Source: Streptomyces sp. OR43
GTDB taxonomy: Bacteria > Actinomycetota > Actinomycetes > Streptomycetales > Streptomycetaceae
Assembly: GCF_008042275.1 (NCBI RefSeq)
Contig: NZ_RDBK01000043.1
Location: 4,358,961-4,422,960 of the forward strand
Reading direction: 5' to 3'
Length of the DNA: 64,000 bases
Each line of letters begins with the position of its first letter. Position 1 is the stretch's first letter. Positions 17,476-24,327 of the stretch are shown here, one piece after another. A program made the translations under genes and the position numbers. Below the pieces are notes generated by a model, which was not told where the DNA came from, made no database searches, and saw nothing but the letters and a program-made list of their open reading frames with translations.

Positions 17476-17719
17476 GCCGTGGACCCGAGCGGGGTCCATG
17501 GCAACCGGTGGGGGAGGCGCGTGCCTCAGACGTACGCGCCTCCCGTACCGGTGATCCGAGCTGCCCGCACCAGCTGCACGACCTGCCCCACCTGCACCAA
17601 CGCACCACACGGGGCCCGGTCCCGGGGACGCATCCGGCACATGTCCCGCAGACCGGTCCCGGCACCACCTCCCTGACACCCACGTCGCCGCAGACGTGTA
17701 CCCGACCGGAGGAACCGCC
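17476..17719. other. Leader region before the NCS2 permease
   Basis: A roughly 240-bp stretch with no convincing gene. It presumably holds the permease promoter. A short in-frame Cys-rich reading (SCTTCPTCTN) exists but lacks a start site with RBS and shows no conserved context. No riboswitch was recognised, although a purine-responsive leader would be the natural thing to test here. Confidence 0.35.
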
Positions 17720-19156
17720 GTGGCAGCTACGCCCAGGTTTCGCAACGACGCAAGTGCAGCACCCGACCCGGAATCGTCCCCGTCCGACCGGAAGCATCCG
17801 GTCGACGAGACGCTCCCCCCACTGAAGATGTTCACCAGCGGTCTCCAGCACGTGGCCGCGATGTACGCGGGCGTGGTGGCCCCGCCCATGATCGTGGGGC
17901 CCGCCGTGGGCCTCAACGCCAAGGAGACCGCCTTCCTCATGGGGGCGAGCCTGTTCACCGCGGGGATAGCCACCCTGCTCCAGACGCTCGGATTCTGGCG
18001 CGTAGGCGCCCGGCTGCCGTTCGTCAACGGCGTCTCGTTCGCCGGGGTGACGCCGATGGTGGCGATCGGCAAGGACCGCGGACACGACGGCATCGCCGTG
18101 ATCTTCGGCGCGATCATCGTCGCCAGCCTCCTCGGCTTCGTCCTCGCGCCCTACTTCTGCAAACTGGTCCGCTTCTTCCCGCCCGTCGTCACCGGCACGG
18201 TCATCACCCTGATCGGTGTCTCCCTGCTGCCGGTCGCCTTCAACTGGTCCCAGGGCGGCAACGCCACCGCCGACGACTACGGCTCCACCACCAACATCAC
18301 GATGGCGGCCGTCACCCTGGTGATCGTCCTCGCCCTGCGGAAACTGCTGCGCGGCTTCCTCCAGCAGATCGCGATCCTGCTCGGACTCGTCATCGGCACG
18401 CTGATCGCGATCCCGGTCGGCATCACCGACTTCGGCGCCATCAAGGACGCCGACGTCATCGGCTTCCCCACCCCGTTCCACTTCGGGGCGCCGCAGTTCG
18501 AGATCGCCGCGATCGTCTCGATGTGCATCGTGATGCTGGTCTGCATGACGGAGTCGACCGCGGACATGCTGGCCCTCGGCAAGATCGTCGACCGGCCCGC
18601 GGACGAGCGCACCATCGAGGGCGGGCTGCGCGCCGACACCCTGGGCAGCGCCATCAGCCCTCTGTTCAACGGCTTCATGTGCAGCGCCTTCGCCCAGAAC
18701 ATCGGGCTGGTCGCGATGACGAAGGTCCGCAGCCGGTTCGTCGTCGCCGTCGGCGGCGGCATCCTCATCCTGCTCGGCCTGTGCCCGGTGGCGGCCTCCG
18801 TCATCGCGCTGGTGCCGCTGCCGGTGCTGGGCGGCGCGGGCATCGTGCTGTTCGGCTCCGTCGCCGCGAGCGGCATCCAGACGCTGGCCACCGCCGCGCT
18901 GGAGAAGGGCGAGAACGCCCTGATCGTGGCCGCCGCGGTGGGCGTCGGGCTGATACCGATCGCCGCGCCGGACTTCTACCACGCGTTCCCGAAGGACCTG
19001 CTCGTGGTCCTCGACTCGGGCATCTCGACCGGGTGCGTCGTCGCGATCGTCCTCAACTTGGCCTTCAACCACCTGGGCCGGAAACCGGGCGCGGAGCCCG
19101 ACGCGGAGCCGGGAGACCGGGAGAAGGTCGACCCCGCTCCCCTGGCGGTTCACTGA
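17720..19156 (+). CDS. NCS2 xanthine/urate permease
   Basis: A 478-residue nucleobase:cation symporter-2 membrane protein with about 14 predicted spans, importing xanthine or urate with protons. Seen: N-terminal QHVAAMYAGVVAPPMIVG, the signature region ending in NGFMCSAFAQNIGLVAMTKV, and the carboxyl-containing TESTADMLALGKIV. Start GTG has GGAGGA six bases before. Context (uricase, deaminase) favours a purine substrate over uracil. A bidirectional hairpin at 19172-19218 separates it from the convergent chitosanase gene. Confidence 0.94.
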   Translation: MAATPRFRNDASAAPDPESSPSDRKHPVDETLPPLKMFTSGLQHVAAMYAGVVAPPMIVGPAVGLNAKETAFLMGASLFTAGIATLLQTLGFWRVGARLPFVNGVSFAGVTPMVAIGKDRGHDGIAVIFGAIIVASLLGFVLAPYFCKLVRFFPPVVTGTVITLIGVSLLPVAFNWSQGGNATADDYGSTTNITMAAVTLVIVLALRKLLRGFLQQIAILLGLVIGTLIAIPVGITDFGAIKDADVIGFPTPFHFGAPQFEIAAIVSMCIVMLVCMTESTADMLALGKIVDRPADERTIEGGLRADTLGSAISPLFNGFMCSAFAQNIGLVAMTKVRSRFVVAVGGGILILLGLCPVAASVIALVPLPVLGGAGIVLFGSVAASGIQTLATAALEKGENALIVAAAVGVGLIPIAAPDFYHAFPKDLLVVLDSGISTGCVVAIVLNLAFNHLGRKPGAEPDAEPGDREKVDPAPLAVH

Positions 19157-19171
19157 CGGCCTGTCCCAGCA

Positions 19172-19218
19172 CTGTGGCGCGTACGGTTCCGTCCTGAAGG
19201 CGGCCGTACGCGCCACAG
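19172..19218. terminator. Bidirectional hairpin between permease and chitosanase
   Basis: CTGTGGCGCGTACGG (19172-19186) pairs exactly with 19204-19218 across a 17-base loop. It lies between two convergent genes and probably ends both. Confidence 0.75.
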
Positions 19219-19236
19219 CTGATGGCGATCCGTGCG

Positions 19237-20103
19237 TCAGCCGATGTGGAAGCTGTCGCCGTACACCTTCCAGTCGAGCGGCGGGTCCAGGTCGAGGTTG
19301 CCGTTCTCCAGGAAGACCCGCTGGGCGGTGTCCACCCGGCTGGTGTCCGAGTGCGCCTCCTCCTGCTTCATGGCCCAGACCCGCGCGTCCAGGAAGGCGT
19401 TGAGGTAGGTGACCTCGTCGCCGCCCTGGGCCGGCGGCTTCGCCCGCGCGAGGGCGCGCTCGCGGATCGAGCCGAAGCTCGTGCTGTCGCCGCCGTCGCC
19501 GTGCATCACGATGGCGTCGTAGTACGCGAACTGGCCCAGGGTGCCCAGCCCGTCGCTCTTGCCCCGGCCGACCGCCGGGTCGAAGTACACCCGGTCGCGT
19601 TCGTCGTTCTGCGCCTGCTGGAACGCCGGATCGCCGGCCGCGCTCTCCCAGGCCTCGCTGAACCCGGGGTCGAGACCGTCGTGCGAATCCGTGCCGTCCA
19701 CGTCGCGCAGGGCGGGCAGGTACGCGGCGAGCGGATTGCCCGGCTCCCGCTGCGTGTACAGCTCCACCAGATCGAGCATGTCGCCGGTGCCGGAGCAGAA
19801 TCCGATGATGCCGGCCGTGTAGCCGCGGCCGTCGCCGATGTCCTCGATGTAGCCGTACTGCGCCTTCCAGTCCAGCGAGGAGTTCTCCGCGCTGGAGACC
19901 AGTTGCATGGCGATGTCCTTCTTCGCCGGATCGTCGAGCCCGGTCGCGGCTGCCTCCTGGTGGTGGACCGCCGTGGGGGCGACGGGTGCGGTGCCCGCGA
20001 AGGCGGTGGCGGGAATCGCCGTGAGGGTCAGACCGAGCGCGACGAGTGCGACGCGCACGGATCGGTTGTTGCGACGTGCGGTGCGCTTGTGGGGAGCGTG
20101 CAC
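19237..20103 (-). CDS. csnA: Secreted chitosanase, GH46
   Basis: A 288-residue secreted endo-chitosanase that cleaves glucosamine polymers. Residues 1 to about 35 form a signal peptide (VALVALGLTLTAIPATAFAG). The catalytic Glu is in LVSSAENSSLDW and the catalytic Asp in EDIGDGRGYTAG, as in the Streptomyces N174 enzyme. Start GTG has GGAGG four bases away. A CsnR-type operator lies at 20139-20159. A 161-bp block (19775-19935) is identical to the second chitosanase gene, although flanking parts have diverged; this suggests gene conversion. Confidence 0.96.
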   Translation of the reverse strand: MHAPHKRTARRNNRSVRVALVALGLTLTAIPATAFAGTAPVAPTAVHHQEAAATGLDDPAKKDIAMQLVSSAENSSLDWKAQYGYIEDIGDGRGYTAGIIGFCSGTGDMLDLVELYTQREPGNPLAAYLPALRDVDGTDSHDGLDPGFSEAWESAAGDPAFQQAQNDERDRVYFDPAVGRGKSDGLGTLGQFAYYDAIVMHGDGGDSTSFGSIRERALARAKPPAQGGDEVTYLNAFLDARVWAMKQEEAHSDTSRVDTAQRVFLENGNLDLDPPLDWKVYGDSFHIG

Positions 20104-20138
20104 CAGTCCTCCAAGGGAGTTCGTCGTTCCGATTGTTC

Positions 20139-20159
20139 TGTTAGGAAGCTTTCCTATCA
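20139..20159. promoter_or_regulatory. CsnR-type operator of the chitosanase gene
   Basis: TGTTAGGAAGCTTTCCTATC: a palindrome of the form TTAGGAA-N-TTCCTA. Streptomyces chitosanase genes are known to carry a near-identical operator bound by the ROK-family repressor CsnR. It lies 36 bp before the start codon. Confidence 0.8.
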
Positions 20160-20223
20160 GAGTCGAACGGCGGTCGTACACCCCTGCGACGAGGGCGAGT
20201 TCGTGTGGTCCGGGCAGGGGAAA

Positions 20224-20259
20224 GCCCCGCACCGGGCGCACAGAAGTCCGGTACGGGGC
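20224..20259 (-). terminator. Hairpin after the small SH3-like gene
   Basis: GCCCCGCACCGG (20224-20235) pairs with CCGGTACGGGGC (20248-20259) with one mismatch, and on the minus strand is followed by TTT. It ends the gene at 20274. Confidence 0.6.
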
Positions 20260-20273
20260 CGCGGAGTGCCGGG

Positions 20274-20585
20274 TCAGCAGTCCAGGTAGGCCACGTGGAT
20301 CCAGACGCCGGTGGGGCCGCCCCACAGGTCGCCCATCACCCAGTTGCCCTGCTGGCCCCGGTAGTCGAGGTTCTGGCCGCGGTTCACCTGGCCCAGCACC
20401 GGGTAGTCCGTCCCCGGACCGCCACGGAAGTTCACCCCGTTGTCGTTGACCGTGCAGACCTGGGCCGGTGCCGCCTTGACGCTGTGCGCGGCGGTCGTGC
20501 CCGGGGTGGCCTGGGCGGCGGGCGAGACGGCCAGTCCCAGACCGGCGGTCAGCATGGCCGCGCCCAGCAGAATCTTCTTCATCAT
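20274..20585 (-). CDS. Small secreted SH3-like protein
   Basis: A 103-residue protein with signal peptide (MMKKILLGAAMLTAGLGLAVSPAAQA) and a bacterial SH3-type domain: VNFRGGPGTDYPVLGQVNRG, then GQQGNWVMGDLWGG and WIHVAYLDC. Such domains bind cell-wall or polysaccharide ligands. One Cys pair (CTVNDN and the terminal Cys) could form a disulfide. Start chosen from GGAGGAG eight bases upstream of the first ATG; the second ATG directly follows. It stands alone between two chitosanase genes of the same orientation. Confidence 0.85.
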   Translation of the reverse strand: MMKKILLGAAMLTAGLGLAVSPAAQATPGTTAAHSVKAAPAQVCTVNDNGVNFRGGPGTDYPVLGQVNRGQNLDYRGQQGNWVMGDLWGGPTGVWIHVAYLDC

Positions 20586-20773
20586 GTCGCGAACTCCTCC
20601 GTGATCCGGTCCACGGCGCGTGGACCGTCCGCCCGCCTCAACGGGCCGGCCGGTCATCGGGTCACGGGTGGAGGAAGTCTTCCCTGAAGGAGTGAAAGCG
20701 CAGGTCACATGCCATGCACACCGGCGCACACGGGTCGCTCGGCCAACGCTTCGCGCGCCTGTCGATCATGGGT

Positions 20774-21622
20774 TTACGAAGCCTCCGGGCCCTTGATCAC
20801 ATAGCTGTCGCCGTACACCGTCCATCGCAGCGGTGTCTCCAGGCCGAAGTTCTCCTCGCGCACGAAGACCCGCTGCGCGGTCTCGACCCGGCTGGTGTCG
20901 CTGTGCGAGGGCTCCTTGCCGATCGCCTCGACGCGCGCGTCGAGGAAGGCGTCGAGGTACGTGCCCTCGTCGCCGCCGTCCGCCGGCGGCCGGTCCTCCC
21001 CGAGTGCCTGGCGGCGCATCGTACGGAACCCGACCGTGCCCTCCGCGTCAGCGGCCCCGTGCATCACATAGGCGTCGTAGTAGATGAACTGGCCGAGTGC
21101 GCCCAGCCCGTCCTTCTTCGCCTGGGCCACCGCGGGCTCGAAGTACCCCCGGTCCCGCTCGGTGTCCTGGGCCGCACGGAACGCCCCGTCACCCGCGGCC
21201 TTCGCCCACGCCTCGGTGAACGGACGGCCGAGTCCCGTGTGCGCGTCGGTCCCCTTCACCGCGCGCAGGGCGGGCAGGAACGGCTCCAGCGGATTTCCGG
21301 GCCGCGCCCTCGCGTACCGCTCGACGACGCTCAGCATGTCGCCGGTGCCGGAGCAGAATCCGATGATGCCGGCCGTGTAGCCGCGGCCGTCGCCGATGTC
21401 CTCGATGTAGCCGTACTGCGCCTTCCAGTCCAGCGAGGAGTTCTCCGCGCTGGAGACCAGTTGCATGGCGATGTCCTTCTTCGCCGGATCGTCCAGCCCG
21501 GAACCGGGGTCCCCCTTGCCCGAGGAGCTGTCGCGACCCGCCCCCGCACATCCGGACAGCAGGGCGGCGGTCAGGGCGAGGGCGACGGAGGCGATGACGG
21601 GAGAACGCGCGGTGAGCTTCAC
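20774..21622 (-). CDS. Chitosanase, GH46, lipoprotein form
   Basis: A 282-residue paralogue of the upstream chitosanase. It differs by a lipobox (LLSGC, Cys25) in place of a cleavable signal peptide, so it should stay on the membrane surface rather than diffuse away. Catalytic Glu in SSAEN and Asp in EDIGDGRGYTAG are intact. The block 21333-21493 is identical in DNA to the other gene. I see no CsnR-type palindrome before it, so regulation probably differs. Start GTG. It is divergent from the alpha/beta hydrolase gene with a 60-bp shared promoter region. Confidence 0.93.
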   Translation of the reverse strand: MKLTARSPVIASVALALTAALLSGCAGAGRDSSSGKGDPGSGLDDPAKKDIAMQLVSSAENSSLDWKAQYGYIEDIGDGRGYTAGIIGFCSGTGDMLSVVERYARARPGNPLEPFLPALRAVKGTDAHTGLGRPFTEAWAKAAGDGAFRAAQDTERDRGYFEPAVAQAKKDGLGALGQFIYYDAYVMHGAADAEGTVGFRTMRRQALGEDRPPADGGDEGTYLDAFLDARVEAIGKEPSHSDTSRVETAQRVFVREENFGLETPLRWTVYGDSYVIKGPEAS

Positions 21623-21682
21623 CTTTCCAGCCTGCCAGGCCGTGGGAACGATCTTTACTCATTCGGCTGTAGCGTCAGGGGT

Positions 21683-22366
21683 ATGGATGATCAGTCTGTT
21701 GTGGATGTCGGCGACGTACGTCTGGCGTACCGGACCTGGGGCGACCCGTTCGGCTCGCCCGTCGTGCTGCTGCACGGCCTCGGCGATTCCGCCGCGAGCT
21801 GGGAGGCGGCCGGGAGTCTGCTCGGTCAGGAATGGCGGGTGTACGCCCTCGACCTGCGGGGACACGGCGAAAGCGACTGGCCCGACGAGTACGACTTCGA
21901 GCTGATGCTCGACGACCTCTTCGGCTTTCTGGACGCCTGCGAGCTCGACCGCGTCGGCCTGGTCGGCCACGGCATGGGAGGCGTCGTCGCCCATCTGTTC
22001 GCCCAGACGCACGCGGACCGGGTGGAGCGGCTGGTGCTGGTGGAGACCCCGCCGCCGTTCCCCGGGGCGGCGGGCCCCGACGTACCGCCCGAAGGCCCGG
22101 TCGACTACGACGAGGCCGTGATCGGTGCCGTACGCACCCAGCTGGCCGACCCCGACCCGGCCTGGGCCGAGGGCCTCGGCGAGATCGTGGCCCCGACGCT
22201 GATGCTGGCCGGCGGCCCGGCCAGCACCATGCCGCAGGCCCGGCTCCAGGACATGGCCTCCCTGATCCCGGACTGCCACCTCCTGACGATCGGCGGCGGT
22301 CACCGGCTCCACCAGGTCCACGCCGACCAGGTCGCCCAGCAGATCACCGAGTTCTTCACCAGCTGA
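21683..22366 (+). CDS. Alpha/beta hydrolase
   Basis: A 227-residue alpha/beta hydrolase. Seen: the oxyanion region VVLLHGLGDSAASW (about 26-39), the nucleophile elbow GHGMGG near residue 96, and the terminal His in GGGHRLHQ. The elbow reads Gly-His-Gly-Met-Gly, so the usual nucleophile Ser is replaced by Gly; this is odd and may mean loss of hydrolase activity or a lyase-like role. The substrate is unknown. The spacing of any Shine-Dalgarno (AGGGG) to ATG is very short. Confidence 0.8.
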   Translation: MDDQSVVDVGDVRLAYRTWGDPFGSPVVLLHGLGDSAASWEAAGSLLGQEWRVYALDLRGHGESDWPDEYDFELMLDDLFGFLDACELDRVGLVGHGMGGVVAHLFAQTHADRVERLVLVETPPPFPGAAGPDVPPEGPVDYDEAVIGAVRTQLADPDPAWAEGLGEIVAPTLMLAGGPASTMPQARLQDMASLIPDCHLLTIGGGHRLHQVHADQVAQQITEFFTS

Positions 22367-22377
22367 CGCGGCGGTCC

Positions 22378-22983
22378 TCAGCTCTCCGGCCGCCAGTCCG
22401 GGCGCCGGCCGCTGCGGGCGACCGCCCGGTCCAGCAGCGGCGCGTCGTCCGGGACCGGGACCGGCGGACCGAACGGGGAGCCGGCCGGCGGGTTGTCGCC
22501 CACGTCGGCCAGCAGCGCCAGCGTGTTGCGCAGATGCGCCTCCTCGGCGCCGTACGGCTGCCCGGTCGACCTCGCCAGGTCCCAGCCGTGCAGTACCAGC
22601 TCGTTGAGCGCGACCATGCCGGCCACCTCGCCCGGCAGGTCCACGCTCCCCGCCCGGGTCATGCCCTGCCAGGCGTCGGACGAGCGCCAGGCCGCCACCA
22701 TCTCGTCGAGCGCCGCGGGCAGCGCGGACCGCCAGCCGCCGTCGAGGACCCCCGACTCCACCGAGGGCGCCGTGTCGGTCGTCGCCCCCAGCTCCTTGCG
22801 CGCGGCATCCCGGAACGCCACGGCCAGACCTTCCACGTGGGCCAGCATCGCGCCCACGGTGACATCGGGGCAGGGGGTCGGGCCGGACAGCCGGGCGTCG
22901 TCGATGGCGTCGAGCATCCCGGCGATCTGCCGGGCCGCGGGTTCGAAGTCGAGGAGGGGTGCGGAGTTCGTCTGCGTATCCAT
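22378..22983 (-). CDS. TIGR03086-type DinB-like metal-binding protein
   Basis: A 201-residue member of the mycothiol-dependent maleylpyruvate isomerase N-domain (DinB-like) group. Seen: TPCPDVTVGAMLAHVEGLA and the second His set ALNELVLHGWDLARSTG, which together form the usual three-His metal site. Role unknown; such proteins are often mycothiol-dependent transferases. It converges with the alpha/beta hydrolase gene (11-bp gap). Confidence 0.8.
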   Translation of the reverse strand: MDTQTNSAPLLDFEPAARQIAGMLDAIDDARLSGPTPCPDVTVGAMLAHVEGLAVAFRDAARKELGATTDTAPSVESGVLDGGWRSALPAALDEMVAAWRSSDAWQGMTRAGSVDLPGEVAGMVALNELVLHGWDLARSTGQPYGAEEAHLRNTLALLADVGDNPPAGSPFGPPVPVPDDAPLLDRAVARSGRRPDWRPES

Positions 22984-23127
22984 ACCAGTGCAGACTGCCC
23001 GAGCGCCCAGGAATCATCGCTCGGCACGCCACGGTGTCCACGTCGTGCCACACCGGTGCGGCGCACACCGGCACATTGCGGAACGTTCCGCTCCGTCCCC
23101 TTGTCGGCGACCCCCACACCATGCGAT

Positions 23128-23143
23128 ACAGGTCTGGACCATT
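23128..23143. promoter_or_regulatory. dre-like site before the FN3 lipoprotein
   Basis: ACAGGTCTGGACCATT matches most positions of the DasR element ACTGGTCTAGACCACT, with both GGTC and GACC halves intact. It ends 23 bp before the GTG start, a location expected for repression. Confidence 0.5.
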
Positions 23144-23166
23144 GCCGTCGGATGGAAGGCACCACC

Positions 23167-24169
23167 GTGCAACGCCCCCACGCAACCGCCGCGTTGGCCT
23201 GTTCCGCCGCCCTGATCCTCGCCACGCTCACCGCCTGCGGCTCGGACGCCGAGGCGGACACCGGGAAACCGACCGCGCCCCGCGGGGTGACCGTCCAGGC
23301 GAGCAGTGCCACGTCCGCCCATGTCATGTGGGAGCCCGCCACGGACGACACGGCTGTCACCGCGTACGAGGTCTACCGTCAGGGCCGGAAGGTCAGGTCC
23401 GTCCCGGCGGTGAAGTCGATGATCGACGTGGACGGGCTGACCGCTTCCACCGCGTACACCTTCACCGTCCGGGCCCGTGACGCCGCCGAGCAGGAGCTCC
23501 TTCGCCACATGCCGCAGGTCGACGACCGCGACATCAGCCGCGGCGAGTACGCGCTCCTCCTCCACCCCCGCCGACCACGAGGCCCCCACGCGGCCGGTGA
23601 AACTGCGCGGCAAGGCCGACGGCGGCCGCGCCGCGACCCTGTCCTGGGGCGGCTCCACGGACGATGTCGGCGTCACCTCGTACGACATCTACCAGGAGGG
23701 CTCGCGCATCCACAGCGTCCCCGGCGCACAGACCACGGCCCGCCTGACAGGGCTGCGTCCCGGCACCGTCTACACCTTCACGGTCCGCGCCCGCGACGCG
23801 GCCGACACCTCGTCGCCCGACAGCAACACCTTCGACCTCACCACCGCGACCGCCCCCGGCGCACCCGCCAGTACCGCGCCCACGGACCTGCGGATCACGA
23901 GCAGCGTCCAGGGCAAGGAGTACGCCGTCGACCTGGACTGGGAGCAGCCGGAGACGGGCGGGAAGATACCCGCCTACCAGCTCTACCTGGACGGCCGGCT
24001 GACCACCACGATCGTCTGGGGCGGCGAACCGCCCGCGGGCCGGGCGAGCTACCGGCTCACCGTCACCGACCCGCGCGGCACCCGCTACTCGATGAAGATC
24101 CGCGCCAAGCTCCCCGACGGGAAGTGGGGCGACTTCTCGGCGGCGCGCACCGTCGTGCTCGGCGGCTGA
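23167..24169 (+). pseudogene. FN3 lipoprotein with internal frameshift
   Basis: Residues from the GTG at 23167 give a lipoprotein signal (LATLTAC, Cys24) and one fibronectin type III domain (APRGVTVQASSATSAHVMWE to TAYTFTVRARDAA). After about 23490 the frame continues into a low-quality stretch, while the second FN3 domain (ATLSWGGSTDDVGVTSYDIY to YTFTVRARDAADTSS) and a third domain (YAVDLDWEQPETGGKIPAYQ) are in another frame, ending at 24169. One base gain or loss between 23480 and 23575 is needed to join them. RBS GGAAGG lies seven bases before the GTG. The gene precedes the chitinase and may bind chitin-related surfaces. A sequencing error remains possible. Confidence 0.65.
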
Positions 24170-24208
24170 GCGGTTTCCTGCGGGGGCGGAGAAGGCGGCG
24201 ACCAGGCA

Positions 24209-24246
24209 ATTGGTCTGTACCTATTGACGAGTTGGTCCAGACCAAT
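24209..24246. promoter_or_regulatory. Pair of dre-like sites before the chitinase
   Basis: ATTGGTCTGTACCTAT (24209-24224) and GTTGGTCCAGACCAAT (24231-24246), start to start 22 bp, that is two helical turns. Paired repeats of this TGGTC...GACCA form are a known hallmark of Streptomyces chitinase promoters and are DasR targets. Confidence 0.75.
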
Positions 24247-24327
24247 TACTCCCCTGTGCTCCATGGAACGACATGTATCCGCTCCCCCCGAGGACCGTCT
24301 CACCGGTCCCAGCCGCAAGGGAGAACC

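Noticed and set aside
17508-17680. Cys-rich short reading frame (SCTTCPTCTN) before the permease
   Set aside because: No RBS, poor codon use, no conserved family; treated as leader.
14498-19216. A 1572-codon open frame on the minus strand
   Set aside because: It is the antisense shadow of uox, the deaminase and the permease. High GC keeps stop codons out of several frames; it has no RBS, no domain and lies opposite well-recognised genes.
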